54,590 bases of DNA. It comes from Paracoccaceae bacterium. Lineage in GTDB: Bacteria > Pseudomonadota > Alphaproteobacteria > Rhodobacterales > Rhodobacteraceae. The notes below the pieces were generated by a model, which worked only from the letters and a program-made list of their open reading frames with translations, was not told the origin of the DNA and ran no database searches. Below are positions 7,547 through 16,220 of the stretch, piece by piece. The stretch's first letter is position 1; every line of letters begins with the position of its first letter. The position numbers and the translations under genes were made by a program. The stretch is taken from positions 1 to 54,590 of the forward strand of contig JASMHC010000007.1 of NCBI GenBank assembly GCA_030750975.1. The letters are read 5' to 3'.

Positions 7547-8533
7547 TTAGCCTCCGTTCATTGGCGTAAAGTTGGTTTCGAAAAAGCGCAGCCAATTGTC
7601 GCCCATCAGGCCCGCGATCTCATCATCGCTGAAGCCCTTGGCTTTCAATCCGGTCTCGATATTGCCAAAATCGCGGTTGTCGCGGAACCAGTCGGGCTGG
7701 GGCGGGAAGCCGGGGGCCGAGGCCGAGCCTTCGCCATAGTCGATTTCCTTGGTCCAGCGGCCCACGCGCATCCATTCGACAATGCTGTCGGGCTGGTCCT
7801 GACACAGGTCCGACCCGATGCCGAAATGGGCGGCACCAAACCGGTCTGCGGCGTCGGCGATCATTTCACAGAAGCTTTCGACGGTGCAGCCGGATTTGCC
7901 CTTCAGGTGATGCGGATACAGCGAAAAGCCCATCATGCCGCCATTTTCCACAACCGCCCGCACCACGTCATCGCGCTTGTTGCGCAAGGCCGGTTGCCAT
8001 CTGTGCAGATTGGCGTGGGTGATGGTGATCGGCCGTTCCGATATATCGGCGGCCTCGATGGTCGAGCGATCGGCCGAGTGGCTCATATCCACCACCAGCC
8101 CGACGCGGTTCATTTCCTTGATCACCTGTTTGCCCATGCGGGTGATGCCGGGGTCTTCAGTCTCATAGCATCCGGTCGCCAGCAGCGACTGGTTGTTATA
8201 GGACAGCTGCATGAAGCGCGCCCCCAGCTTGTGCCACACCTCGACCAGACCAATATCGTCTTCGATGGGCGAGGGGTTCTGGAAGCCGAAAAAAATCGCC
8301 GTCCGTCCGGTTTCGCGGGCTTTGCTTACATCGCTTGCCCATTGGCCGTGAAAGATCAGATCGGGGTGGGCTTCGAACCAGCGGTTCCATTGCTCGACAC
8401 TCAACACAGTTTCGCGGAAATTTTCGTGATATGCGATGGTGACATGCACCGCATCGACACCGCCTTCGCGCATCTGGCGAAAGATTTTTTCCGACCAGTT
8501 GGCATATTGCAGACAGTCGATCCGATAGTTCAT
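7547..8533 (-). CDS. Membrane dipeptidase-like protein (M19 family), altered metal site
   Basis: A 328-residue protein of the M19 renal-dipeptidase fold. Two zinc-ligand motifs are seen: VDMSH (His152) and ITHAN (His173), plus a GSDLCQD block. The other expected ligands are changed: the N-terminal HxD motif is replaced by IDCLQY, and the bridging Glu is Gln85 (FGFQNPSPI, where classical enzymes have an IEG-type block). The reaction may therefore not be dipeptide hydrolysis. ATG at 8533 has AGGAGA upstream. First gene of a three-gene operon. A 9-bp inverted repeat at 8667-8697 and the LysR gene just upstream suggest regulation by that LysR protein. Confidence 0.8.
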   Translation of the reverse strand: MNYRIDCLQYANWSEKIFRQMREGGVDAVHVTIAYHENFRETVLSVEQWNRWFEAHPDLIFHGQWASDVSKARETGRTAIFFGFQNPSPIEDDIGLVEVWHKLGARFMQLSYNNQSLLATGCYETEDPGITRMGKQVIKEMNRVGLVVDMSHSADRSTIEAADISERPITITHANLHRWQPALRNKRDDVVRAVVENGGMMGFSLYPHHLKGKSGCTVESFCEMIADAADRFGAAHFGIGSDLCQDQPDSIVEWMRVGRWTKEIDYGEGSASAPGFPPQPDWFRDNRDFGNIETGLKAKGFSDDEIAGLMGDNWLRFFETNFTPMNGG

Positions 8534-8666
8534 GACGGCTCTCCTGCCGCAACACCCACGGGTTCGCGGCGGAAGTCCAGTTCGAGGTGGTTCAATTTCA
8601 GATCAGTCATTGGGGCGGGCGGTCCTGTTGCGCGTATATACAGGTGGTAGGGTAGTCCTTGGACGT

Positions 8667-8697
8667 AAATTCAATCAATCAGAAAGAAATTGAATTT
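8667..8697. promoter_or_regulatory. Inverted repeat, candidate LysR operator for the M19 operon
   Basis: AAATTCAAT (8667-8675), 13-nt spacer, ATTGAATTT (8689-8697): perfect 9-bp arms in an AT-rich stretch about 135-165 nt upstream of the M19 start. LysR proteins bind interrupted dyads of this kind. The neighbouring LysR gene is the natural candidate regulator. Confidence 0.5.
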
Positions 8698-8722
8698 GGT
8701 TCAGAAAAGTTGAAGTTAGGGT

Positions 8723-8761
8723 GTTCTGCCCAAAACCCGTGATTCAGGTTTTGGGCAGAAC
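8723..8761 (-). terminator. Hairpin terminator after lysR-type gene
   Basis: GTTCTGCCCAAAACC, 9-nt loop, GGTTTTGGGCAGAAC: a perfect 15-bp stem 10 nt beyond the stop of the LysR gene on the minus strand. No clean U-run follows, so it may act as an mRNA 3' stabiliser or factor-dependent end rather than a classical intrinsic terminator. Confidence 0.6.
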
Positions 8762-8770
8762 TCGTTAAGA

Positions 8771-9640
8771 TCAGCTACAGATTCCGCTGCGCAAGGCGTC
8801 CCGTAAAGCCCTTGCGGCAGGGGTCAGCATGGCGGCTGGTTGCGAAAGCATCCACACCTCGCGCTGGGCGGTGCTGTCCAGCAGGGGTAAGAATACCAGA
8901 TCGGCAAACTCTGGCGGCACGGCCAGTTTTGGCAGGACCGTCACGCCGATCCCTTCGCGCACCACACCAAGAAGCGACGCGGTGTTATGCACGGAAAGCT
9001 TTGCCGCCGCGCGGATCGGTCGGAAATCAGGATCGCGGATCTGGTCGCACAGCCCGTTGGCGATATAGCTGACATCGCGCAGATCGGCCCAGGTCAGGCG
9101 ATCCCAATCCCGCGACAGCGCATGGTCGGCGCGGCACACAACCCCGAACGGATCGCGGAACAGCGGCAGCGCGTCCACCCCCGACATCGGCCCGATCCCC
9201 GCCAGCCCGATATCCGCCCTCTCGGCCCGCATTTCGTGATGCACTGACTGGCTGTCCATATCGCGCAGGTCGATCTGTACGTTTTCGTGAGTGTCGAGAA
9301 ACCGGCGGATCACAGGCGGCAGGATCATCTGCGCCACCGAGGGCGTGGCCACAAGGCGCACAAGGCCTTGTTCGGCCTTTGACAGGCCTTCGATCATCGC
9401 GACGGTGCGGTCAAAATGCGCAAGCTCGCGCCGCGCTTCGGCCAAGACCTGCACCCCCAGCGGGGACAGTTTGGATTTGCGGCTGGTTTCGAACAGGGGG
9501 GCACCGATATGATCTTCGAATTGCTTCAACATCATTGAAACCGCTGACGGCGTGCGCCCCAACCGGCCCGAGGCTTCGGCCAGCGATCCGCTTTCCGCCA
9601 CCGCAAGAAAGCAGCGCAACATTTCGATTTTGATCGACAT
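8771..9640 (-). CDS. LysR family transcriptional regulator
   Basis: About 289 residues starting MSIKIEMLRCFLAVAESGSL. The N-terminal winged helix-turn-helix covers roughly residues 1-60 (ASGRLGRTPSAVSMMLKQFE), followed by the two-lobed LysR substrate domain to the C-terminus. ATG at 9640 was chosen because the family start fits; upstream in-frame sequence crosses the terminator of the previous gene. It lies between the TRAP binding protein and the M19 operon, all on the minus strand. It probably controls the M19 operon and perhaps itself; the ligand is unknown. Confidence 0.85.
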   Translation of the reverse strand: MSIKIEMLRCFLAVAESGSLAEASGRLGRTPSAVSMMLKQFEDHIGAPLFETSRKSKLSPLGVQVLAEARRELAHFDRTVAMIEGLSKAEQGLVRLVATPSVAQMILPPVIRRFLDTHENVQIDLRDMDSQSVHHEMRAERADIGLAGIGPMSGVDALPLFRDPFGVVCRADHALSRDWDRLTWADLRDVSYIANGLCDQIRDPDFRPIRAAAKLSVHNTASLLGVVREGIGVTVLPKLAVPPEFADLVFLPLLDSTAQREVWMLSQPAAMLTPAARALRDALRSGICS

Positions 9641-9685
9641 AGGTGGGATTATTTCAGCAAAACTGAAATCAATCCAGCACCGATG

Positions 9686-9715
9686 AAAAAGGGGGCCGTT
9701 GCGCCGCCCCCTTTT
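9686..9715 (-). terminator. Intrinsic terminator of the TRAP binding-protein gene
   Basis: AAAAGGGGGC, loop of about 9 nt, GCCCCCTTTT, just beyond the dctP-type stop at 9734. Read on the minus strand the stem is followed by TTTTT. It separates the dctP transcript from the LysR gene. Confidence 0.8.
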
Positions 9716-9733
9716 ATCCCGCAAAGATCGGGA

Positions 9734-10774
9734 TCAGTTTTGTGCTTCGGCCACAACCTCGGCGATGATGGCCTTGGCATCGGCGACCAGTGCCGCCGCG
9801 TCATACCCGTCAGCCGAAAGATCTGCGATCCAATCCAAAGTGACCTCTTCCCCAAGCGCCTTGATCTCGGCGGTCACATCCTCGGGGATCACGGCGATTT
9901 CATTGCCGCTTTCCTCCATCTGAGCCTTGCCGTCCGCATCGCCGGTGTCATGGGCACGTCCGGCCCAGGCGGCGGCGAATTCGCCGGAATTGGCGTCGAT
10001 GATCGCCTTCAGATCATCGGGAAGCGCGTTATACTTGTCTTTGTTCATCGCCCAGATAAAGAACAGGTTATAAAGCGCCTCATCCCCCGACACGTCGGTG
10101 TGGCTGTCAGTAAATTCGTCCAGTTTCAGCGATGGCGCCATTTCCCATGTGATCACACCACCATCGACAACCCCTTTGGACAAAGCCTCGGGGAATGCCG
10201 GAACCGGCATGCCAATCGGATTGGCCCCGAGCTTTTCCAGCAGCAATGTCGCCGGTCGCGACGGGCCGCGCAGGTTCAGGCCGCGGAAATCATCCACTTC
10301 CTGAATGCCGGGGCCTTTCTTGTGCACCAGGCCGGGGCCGTGCATATGGGTCAGCAGTACCTGAACGTCGTCAAAATCGTCCATCAGGTACTTTTCCGTA
10401 AAGCGCCATGCGGCAATCGAGGCCAGCTCGCCTGATTTCGGGGTCATGAAGGGCAGTTCCAGCGCCTCGACCTCGGGGAAAACGCCCGGAGTATAGCCGG
10501 GGATCACCCAGCCGCCGTCAATGACGCCATCTCGGATCAGGTCGTACTGTTCAGGGGCGGCGCCACCCAGTTGCATGAACGGGTAAATGTTGATCTTTAT
10601 ACGCCCGTTTGACTCTGCCTCGACCTTTCTGGCCCAGGGTTCGATAAAGTATTTCGGGTTCGCCGAGTTGGGCGAAACGAAATGTTGGAAATTCAGGGTG
10701 ACTTCCTGTGCGAAAGCCATGGTTGCCGACACGCCAAGCGCGGCGGCAAATGCGGTGGTTCTTAGGATGTTCAA
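9734..10774 (-). CDS. TRAP transporter substrate-binding protein, DctP type (orphan)
   Basis: A 346-residue exported protein. Signal peptide MNILRTTAFAAALGVSATMAFA is followed by the DctP-family fold: VTLNFQHFVSPNSANPKYF strand, GGAAPEQYDLIRDGVIDGGW, the GLNLRGPSRPATLLLEKLGANPIGMPVPAFPEALSKGVVDG region with the family's substrate-carboxylate Arg. It would deliver an organic acid in the periplasm to a DctQM membrane pair, but no DctQ or DctM gene is in the window. It has its own terminator (9686-9715) and lies next to the LysR-M19 region, so it may carry that pathway's substrate. Substrate cannot be told from sequence. Confidence 0.88.
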   Translation of the reverse strand: MNILRTTAFAAALGVSATMAFAQEVTLNFQHFVSPNSANPKYFIEPWARKVEAESNGRIKINIYPFMQLGGAAPEQYDLIRDGVIDGGWVIPGYTPGVFPEVEALELPFMTPKSGELASIAAWRFTEKYLMDDFDDVQVLLTHMHGPGLVHKKGPGIQEVDDFRGLNLRGPSRPATLLLEKLGANPIGMPVPAFPEALSKGVVDGGVITWEMAPSLKLDEFTDSHTDVSGDEALYNLFFIWAMNKDKYNALPDDLKAIIDANSGEFAAAWAGRAHDTGDADGKAQMEESGNEIAVIPEDVTAEIKALGEEVTLDWIADLSADGYDAAALVADAKAIIAEVVAEAQN

Positions 10775-11040
10775 CGAACAGGTTCCTTTTGGTCAGCTGA
10801 AATCAGCGCTGCGACGCAGCGTCAACTTCTTACGAAGCCACCCGAAGAACGACAACGGCCGCAAGACGAAAAGATTTCATGAAGAAAATTCATATGGCTA
10901 AAGTGAAGTCCGTTCAGTTCAATAAAGGCATTTTGCGGCCATGCGCGATCCTGCGCAAATGCCGAAAGCGACGAATATCAGCGACAAAATTGAAAAGCGG
11001 GGGCAAACTGGCCCTGACAAGCCACCCAAAGGAGACCCCG

Positions 11041-11949
11041 ATGAAGTACCTGCGGACAGCCGATACCCGGTTTCAAAACCTTAAAGACTATGATTTTGAG
11101 CCGCATTACCTGTGGGTCGACAATACCGTCGGCGGATCGCTGCGGTTGCATTATGTCGATGAAGGCCCTTCGGATGCGGCCCCGGTGCTGATGATGCATG
11201 GCGAACCGTCCTGGAGCTATCTTTACCGCCATATGATCCCGATCTTCACCAACGCCGGATACCGCGCCATTGCGCCCGATCTGATTGGCTTTGGCCGCTC
11301 CGACAAACCGACCGAGCGCTCAGATTACACCTATGAACGCCATGTTGCCTGGATGACCAGTTGGCTTGGGCAAATGGACCTGACCGGCATCACGCTGGTC
11401 TGTCAGGACTGGGGCGGTCTGATCGGACTGCGCCTTGTCGCTGCGATGCCTGACCGGTTCGCCCGTGTCGTTGTCGCCAATACCGCTTTGCCGACGGGGG
11501 ACCAGCCGATGGGACCTGCCTTCGCGAAATGGCGCGACTATTCGCAAACCACGCCGGAATTTAACGCAGGCCGGATCGTCTATGGCGGCACCAGCCAGAA
11601 AATCTCGGACGATGAGGTCGCCGCCTATAACGCCCCATATCCTGATGAAAGCTATCAGGCAGGGGCACGGCAGTTCCCGGTGCTGGTGCCCGACGCCCCC
11701 GACAACCCGTCATCCGAAGCGAACCGTGCCGCGTGGGCGGTGCTAAAGACGCTGGAAACACCGTTCCTGACCCTGTTCGGGGCCGATGATAAAATCATGG
11801 CGGGGGTCGAGAAAGCGTTTCAAAAACTTATCCCCGGGGCGGCGGGGCAAAAACACGCGATCCTTCCCGATGCCGGACATTTTTTGCAAGAAGATGTCGG
11901 CCCCGACCTCGCCAAGCGGACCTTGGCCTTCATGAAGGACACTCCCTAA
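11041..11949 (+). CDS. Haloalkane dehalogenase, HLD-I type
   Basis: A 302-residue alpha/beta hydrolase closely resembling DhlA-type dehalogenases. Nucleophile Asp123 sits in VCQDWGG, directly followed by Trp124, the first halide-binding Trp; Trp164 in the cap fits the second. Acid Asp250 (GADDKIM) and base His280 (DAGHFLQE) complete the triad in the HLD-I order. HGEPSW (53-58) forms the oxyanion region. It hydrolyses a carbon-halogen bond to an alcohol in the cytoplasm, though native substrates of such homologues are often unknown. ATG at 11041 has AGGAG 7 nt upstream; the frame is open further back without a better start. Single gene, divergent from dctP. Confidence 0.85.
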   Translation: MKYLRTADTRFQNLKDYDFEPHYLWVDNTVGGSLRLHYVDEGPSDAAPVLMMHGEPSWSYLYRHMIPIFTNAGYRAIAPDLIGFGRSDKPTERSDYTYERHVAWMTSWLGQMDLTGITLVCQDWGGLIGLRLVAAMPDRFARVVVANTALPTGDQPMGPAFAKWRDYSQTTPEFNAGRIVYGGTSQKISDDEVAAYNAPYPDESYQAGARQFPVLVPDAPDNPSSEANRAAWAVLKTLETPFLTLFGADDKIMAGVEKAFQKLIPGAAGQKHAILPDAGHFLQEDVGPDLAKRTLAFMKDTP

Positions 11950-11993
11950 GCGTCACCACTGGCAAACGGGAAGGGGAGAGACCTCATAACGCT

Positions 11994-12803
11994 TTAGCCG
12001 AATGTCGGGTGAAACTTGCCCGCAGGTGACAGGGTGAAAATCTCGTACCCGTCCTTGGTCACGCCAATCGAGTGCTCAAACTGCGCCGACAGCGATTTGT
12101 CGCGCGTCACCGCCGTCCAGTCATCCGACAGCACCTTGGTTTCGGGCCGCCCCAGATTGATCATCGGTTCGATGGTGAAGAACATGCCCTCTTCCAGAAC
12201 CGCCCCGGTGCCGGGCCGTCCGTAATGCAGCACATTGGGCGGCGAATGAAACACCCGCCCAAGCCCGTGCCCGCAAAAGTCGCGCACAACGCTCATCCGG
12301 TGGCTTTCGGCATAGGATTGGATCGCGTGGCCAATGTCGCCAAAGGTGTTGCCGGGCTTCACCACCTCGATGCCCTTCATCAGGCTGTCATGCGTCACCT
12401 GAACCAGCCGCTCGGCTTTGCGGTTCATCTTGCCGGCCACATACATGCGGCTGCTGTCGCCAAACCAGCCATCCTTGATTACGGTGACGTCGATATTCAG
12501 AATATCGCCGTCTTTCAGCTTCTTGTCGCCCGGGATCCCGTGGCAAACCACGTGGTTCACGCTGATGCAGCTGGCGTGCTTATAGCCGCGATACCCGATG
12601 GTGGCCGAGGTCGTGCCCATTTCAACAACGCGCTTTTCGATGAACGCATCAATGGCACCCGTGGTCTGACCCGGAAAAACATGCTCGGCCACTTCGTCAA
12701 GAATTTGCGCAGTGACCTGACCCGCCGCATGCATGCCGGCGAAATCCGCCTGCTCGTAAATCCTGATCCCGTCCCGCGTCACGCGGCCCTTATGGTCTTT
12801 CAA
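11994..12803 (-). CDS. map: Methionine aminopeptidase, type I
   Basis: Removes the initiator Met from nascent proteins. All five metal ligands are present, numbered from the chosen start: Asp105, Asp116, His179, Glu212 and Glu243. The likely start is TTG at 12803 (MKDHKGRVTRDGIRIYEQ), with GGAG 7 nt upstream, giving 269 residues, the normal alphaproteobacterial length. A longer in-frame reading to 12956 has no family resemblance in its added N-terminus. It converges on the haloalkane dehalogenase and lies close to the MORN gene, but no functional link is evident. Confidence 0.92.
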   Translation of the reverse strand: MKDHKGRVTRDGIRIYEQADFAGMHAAGQVTAQILDEVAEHVFPGQTTGAIDAFIEKRVVEMGTTSATIGYRGYKHASCISVNHVVCHGIPGDKKLKDGDILNIDVTVIKDGWFGDSSRMYVAGKMNRKAERLVQVTHDSLMKGIEVVKPGNTFGDIGHAIQSYAESHRMSVVRDFCGHGLGRVFHSPPNVLHYGRPGTGAVLEEGMFFTIEPMINLGRPETKVLSDDWTAVTRDKSLSAQFEHSIGVTKDGYEIFTLSPAGKFHPTFG

Positions 12804-12960
12804 CAGATCGCTCCGTTTTTTCCTGTGCTGCCGGTGACATAAACCTTCTTGGGCCAAAGAACCAGAGGGGCGGCCCGCAACAGTGACAAGCCCGAGGCCG
12901 CACAATCGGCGCGGCGGTGCCAAATGCCGTTCGGGCAACGCTAAAGCCCGTGCCATTGGC

Positions 12961-14361
12961 CTATTGGGTCAATTCGCCGTCCACCCATTCGCCCTCGGCC
13001 TCTTGTCCGCCGGAATAGGTGATCTTGCCCTGACCCTGACGTTTACCCTTCAGGAACGTGCCCTCGTAAACATCGCCATTGGCATAGGTTGCCACGCCTT
13101 GGCCGCTGATTGCGCCCTCGGCCCAGTCGCCTTCATAGGTAAAGCCGTCCGGCATGGTGATCCTGCCTTTGCCATGGCGCTGACCGGCGGCGAAATCGCC
13201 GTCGTAAATCGTGCCATCGGCATAGGTCGCCACGCCTTTACCTTCCCGCTGGCCTGCCTGCCAATAGCCCTCGTAGCGGTATCCATCGGCATGGGTCATG
13301 GTGCCGAAACCCTGATTGCGCGCGGCAACAAAGCCGCCCTCATAAACGATTCCGTTGGCATAGGTCGCGATCCCCTGACCTTCGATCAGACCGGCAACCC
13401 AATCGCCGTCATAGGTGCTGCCATCGGCATAGGTGATCTTGCCTTTGCCATCCGGCTGGTCGTCGCGGAACATGCCCTCGTAGACCGAACCGTCGGGATA
13501 GGTCACACGGCCCGCGCCGTCGATCTTTCCGGCCACCCAGCTGCCCGCATACACATAGCCGTCAGCACCGGTATAGGTGCCCTGACCATGGCGTTCGTCA
13601 TTCTTGAACGCGCCCTCATAGACATCCCCGTTTGCATAGATCACCTTGCCCTGACCATTGCGGCGGCCATCGCTAAGCGCCCCTTCGTAAACGTCGCCGT
13701 TTGGCTGGCTCAGCTTGCCCGAGCCGTTGATCTGGCCGTTTTCCCACAGCCCTTCATAGACCAGCCCGTCTGGCATGGTCAGGGTGCCTTGGCCGTCGCG
13801 GTTGCCGTTGCGGATTTCACCGACATATTTCGCCCCGTCGGGATAGGTGATGGTGCCCCGGCCCTCTTTTTCGCCATTGACCCAGTCACCGTCATAAACA
13901 TAGCCCGACGGGCTTTGCATGCGGCCGGTGCCATCATGTTTGGCATCGCGGAAGCTGCCTTCGTACTGAACGCCGTTCGAATAGGTCGCCACACCCTGAC
14001 CGGTGATCTTGCCTTCGCTCCAGTCGCCCTCATAGACCCCGCCATCGGCAAAGGTGATCTTTCCGCTGCCATGGGGCTTGCCCTTGGCAAAACTGCCCTC
14101 GTAAACCGATCCGTTGGGAAAGCGGGCCACGCCCTGACCGCGGATTTCACCCTCGACCCAGTCGCCGGAATATTCGTACCCGTTGGGCAGCAGATAGGTG
14201 CCGGTGCCATGCTGCAAGCCATCCTGAAACGTGCCGGTGTAAACACCGCCGTCATCATATTGCTTGGTCAGCACCTCATCCGAGTTTTGTGCAAATGTGG
14301 CGGTCGCGCTGAATATCAGCAACGAGGCGCTCAGCAAGGCGGCGCGGCGAATCGCGGTCAT
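12961..14361 (-). CDS. Exported MORN-repeat protein, 18 full repeats
   Basis: A 466-residue protein beginning MTAIRRAALLSASLLIFSA, a signal peptide ending TATFAQ. After residue 30 it is almost wholly MORN repeats of exactly 23 residues, such as GDVYEGTFLKGKRQGQGKI; I count 18 full units and one C-terminal partial unit. MORN arrays form a long beta ladder and usually act as scaffolds or lipid or protein binders. Signal peptide implies periplasm or outer surface. ATG at 14361 has GGGGGA upstream. Divergent from nadE, with 160 bp between. No catalytic domain is fused. Confidence 0.88.
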   Translation of the reverse strand: MTAIRRAALLSASLLIFSATATFAQNSDEVLTKQYDDGGVYTGTFQDGLQHGTGTYLLPNGYEYSGDWVEGEIRGQGVARFPNGSVYEGSFAKGKPHGSGKITFADGGVYEGDWSEGKITGQGVATYSNGVQYEGSFRDAKHDGTGRMQSPSGYVYDGDWVNGEKEGRGTITYPDGAKYVGEIRNGNRDGQGTLTMPDGLVYEGLWENGQINGSGKLSQPNGDVYEGALSDGRRNGQGKVIYANGDVYEGAFKNDERHGQGTYTGADGYVYAGSWVAGKIDGAGRVTYPDGSVYEGMFRDDQPDGKGKITYADGSTYDGDWVAGLIEGQGIATYANGIVYEGGFVAARNQGFGTMTHADGYRYEGYWQAGQREGKGVATYADGTIYDGDFAAGQRHGKGRITMPDGFTYEGDWAEGAISGQGVATYANGDVYEGTFLKGKRQGQGKITYSGGQEAEGEWVDGELTQ

Positions 14362-14521
14362 ATATGTCCCCCCGGTCGCGGAAAGCGTTTTGTTGAAACC
14401 CGTCTTTTCGGGAAATCTAATCGACCCACCCTGATCGGGCAACGCAAATTCGGGGCCTCGGCGCTTTCCCTTCGCAACCAGTCTGATAAAGAACACACAT
14501 CGAAAGGCAAAGGGCTGAAGA

Positions 14522-16180
14522 ATGGCGGATCATTTCCGGCTGACACTTGCGCAACTGAACCCCGCTGTCGGGGACGTGTCCGGCAACGCCGAGGCCGCGA
14601 AAAGGGCTTGGCAGCAAGGGCTTGAAGCGGGTTCCGATCTTGTGGCGCTGCCCGAAATGTTCATCGCGGGTTACAACCCGCAGGACCTGATCTTAAAGCC
14701 CGTGTTTATCGAGGCGTGTCAGCAAGCCATTGCCGATCTCGCGCGGGATTGTGCCGACGGGCCGGCTTTGGCGATCGGCGGGCCGCATCTGGCCGGCGGG
14801 GCCTTGTTCAACGCCTACTATATTCTGCAATCGGGTCGGATCAGCGCGGTGATTCACAAGCACCACCTGCCCAATGAAACCGTGTTCGACGAAAGACGCC
14901 TGTTTGCCGAGGGCGAATTCAGCGGACCCTACCGTATCGGCGACCTGCGCATCGGCAGCCCGATCTGTGAAGACGCCTGGCATTCGGACGTGGCCGAAAC
15001 CCTTGCCGAAACCGGGGCCGAGCTGTTGCTGGTGCCCAATGGGTCGCCCTATTTTCGCGGCAAGCATGATGTGCGGATGAACCATATGGTGTCGCGCGTG
15101 ATCGAGACCGGCCTGCCCCTGATCTATCTGAACATGATCGGCGGACAGGATGATCAGGTGTTTGACGGCGGCAGTTTCGTGCTGAACCCGGGCGGCGAAC
15201 TGGCCGTGCAATTGCCCGCCTTTGACGCGGTGATCACCCATGTCGATTTTACCCGCACAGCCGAAGGTTGGCGGGCGGAACAGGGCGAAAAGGCCAGCAT
15301 CCCCGACACTAATGAGGGCGATTATCGCGCCATGGTCGAAGCGTTGCGCGACTATCTGCGCAAAACCGGCTTTGGCAAGGTGCTGCTGGGTTTGTCCGGC
15401 GGTATCGACTCGGCCATTGTCGCCTCGATCGCCGTCGATGCGCTGGGGGCCGACAATGTCCGTTGCGTGATGCTGCCTTCGGAATACACATCCGAACATT
15501 CGCTCGAGGACGCCAGAGAAATCGCCGTCAATCTGGGCTGCCGCTATGATTTCGTGCCGATCTCAAAGGGGCGGCAGGCGATCACCAATACGCTGGCCCC
15601 GTTTTTCGAAGGGTTGAAACCCGACATCACCGAGGAAAACATCCAGTCCCGCCTGCGCGGTTTGCTGTTGATGGCCATGTCCAACAAATTCGGCGAGATG
15701 CTGCTGACCACCGGCAATAAATCCGAGGTCGCGGTGGGCTATGCCACGATCTATGGCGACATGAACGGCGGCTATAACCCGATCAAGGATTTGTATAAAA
15801 CCCGCGTTTTCGCTATGTGCCGCTGGCGGAACGAAACCCACCGCGACTGGATGCGGGGGCCGGACGGGACCGTGATCCCCGAACGGGTGATCTCAAAACC
15901 GCCATCCGCCGAACTGCGCCCCGACCAGAAAGACGAAGACAGCCTGCCCCCTTACGAGGTGCTGGACGCCATTCTGGAAGGGCTGGTGGATAACGATCAA
16001 AGCGTGGCCGAGCTTGTGGCCAAAGGCTTTGCCCCCGAGGATATCCGCCGCGTCGAACACCTGCTTTATATCAGCGAATACAAGCGCTTCCAGTCAGCCC
16101 CCGGCACCCGCCTGTCGCCTCGGGCGTTCTGGCTGGACCGCCGTTATCCGATTGCCAATGGCTGGCGGGACAAGCGGTAA
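14522..16180 (+). CDS. nadE: NAD+ synthase, glutamine-dependent
   Basis: A 552-residue two-domain enzyme. The N-terminal nitrilase-type glutaminase has its triad at Glu45 (ALPEMF), Lys113 (HKHHLPNE) and Cys149 (SPICEDAW). The C-terminal synthetase has the ATP-pyrophosphatase loop SGGIDS at 292-297, then TTGNKSEVAVGY. It makes NAD+ from deamido-NAD+, ATP and glutamine in the cytoplasm; the glutaminase channels ammonia to the synthetase. Size and order are those of the standard bacterial glutamine-using form. Single gene, convergent with the PfkB-type kinase. Confidence 0.95.
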   Translation: MADHFRLTLAQLNPAVGDVSGNAEAAKRAWQQGLEAGSDLVALPEMFIAGYNPQDLILKPVFIEACQQAIADLARDCADGPALAIGGPHLAGGALFNAYYILQSGRISAVIHKHHLPNETVFDERRLFAEGEFSGPYRIGDLRIGSPICEDAWHSDVAETLAETGAELLLVPNGSPYFRGKHDVRMNHMVSRVIETGLPLIYLNMIGGQDDQVFDGGSFVLNPGGELAVQLPAFDAVITHVDFTRTAEGWRAEQGEKASIPDTNEGDYRAMVEALRDYLRKTGFGKVLLGLSGGIDSAIVASIAVDALGADNVRCVMLPSEYTSEHSLEDAREIAVNLGCRYDFVPISKGRQAITNTLAPFFEGLKPDITEENIQSRLRGLLLMAMSNKFGEMLLTTGNKSEVAVGYATIYGDMNGGYNPIKDLYKTRVFAMCRWRNETHRDWMRGPDGTVIPERVISKPPSAELRPDQKDEDSLPPYEVLDAILEGLVDNDQSVAELVAKGFAPEDIRRVEHLLYISEYKRFQSAPGTRLSPRAFWLDRRYPIANGWRDKR

Positions 16181-16220
16181 ACCCGGCCGCCATCAAGCGC
16201 CGGTTGTCGGCGAAACGCTT

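Noticed and set aside
5920-7569. Plus-strand open frame of about 549 codons opposite the 558-residue gene
   Set aside because: Antisense shadow caused by high GC; composition is Gly/Arg/Ala-rich without motifs, while the minus-strand gene is coupled to its neighbours.
11950-11993. Further copy of the ~112-nt repeat between the dehalogenase and map
   Set aside because: TAAGCGT and ACGCTTTA flank only about 30 nt and the internal hairpins are absent; similarity is limited to the ends.
12804-12956. Upstream extension of methionine aminopeptidase
   Set aside because: The extra residues do not resemble the family; the TTG at 12803 with GGAG upstream gives the normal length.
12883-14625. Long plus-strand open frame antisense to the MORN gene
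   Set aside because: It mirrors the 69-bp repeat of the MORN gene, has no ribosome-binding site and no family resemblance; the minus-strand protein has a signal peptide and perfect 23-residue repeats.
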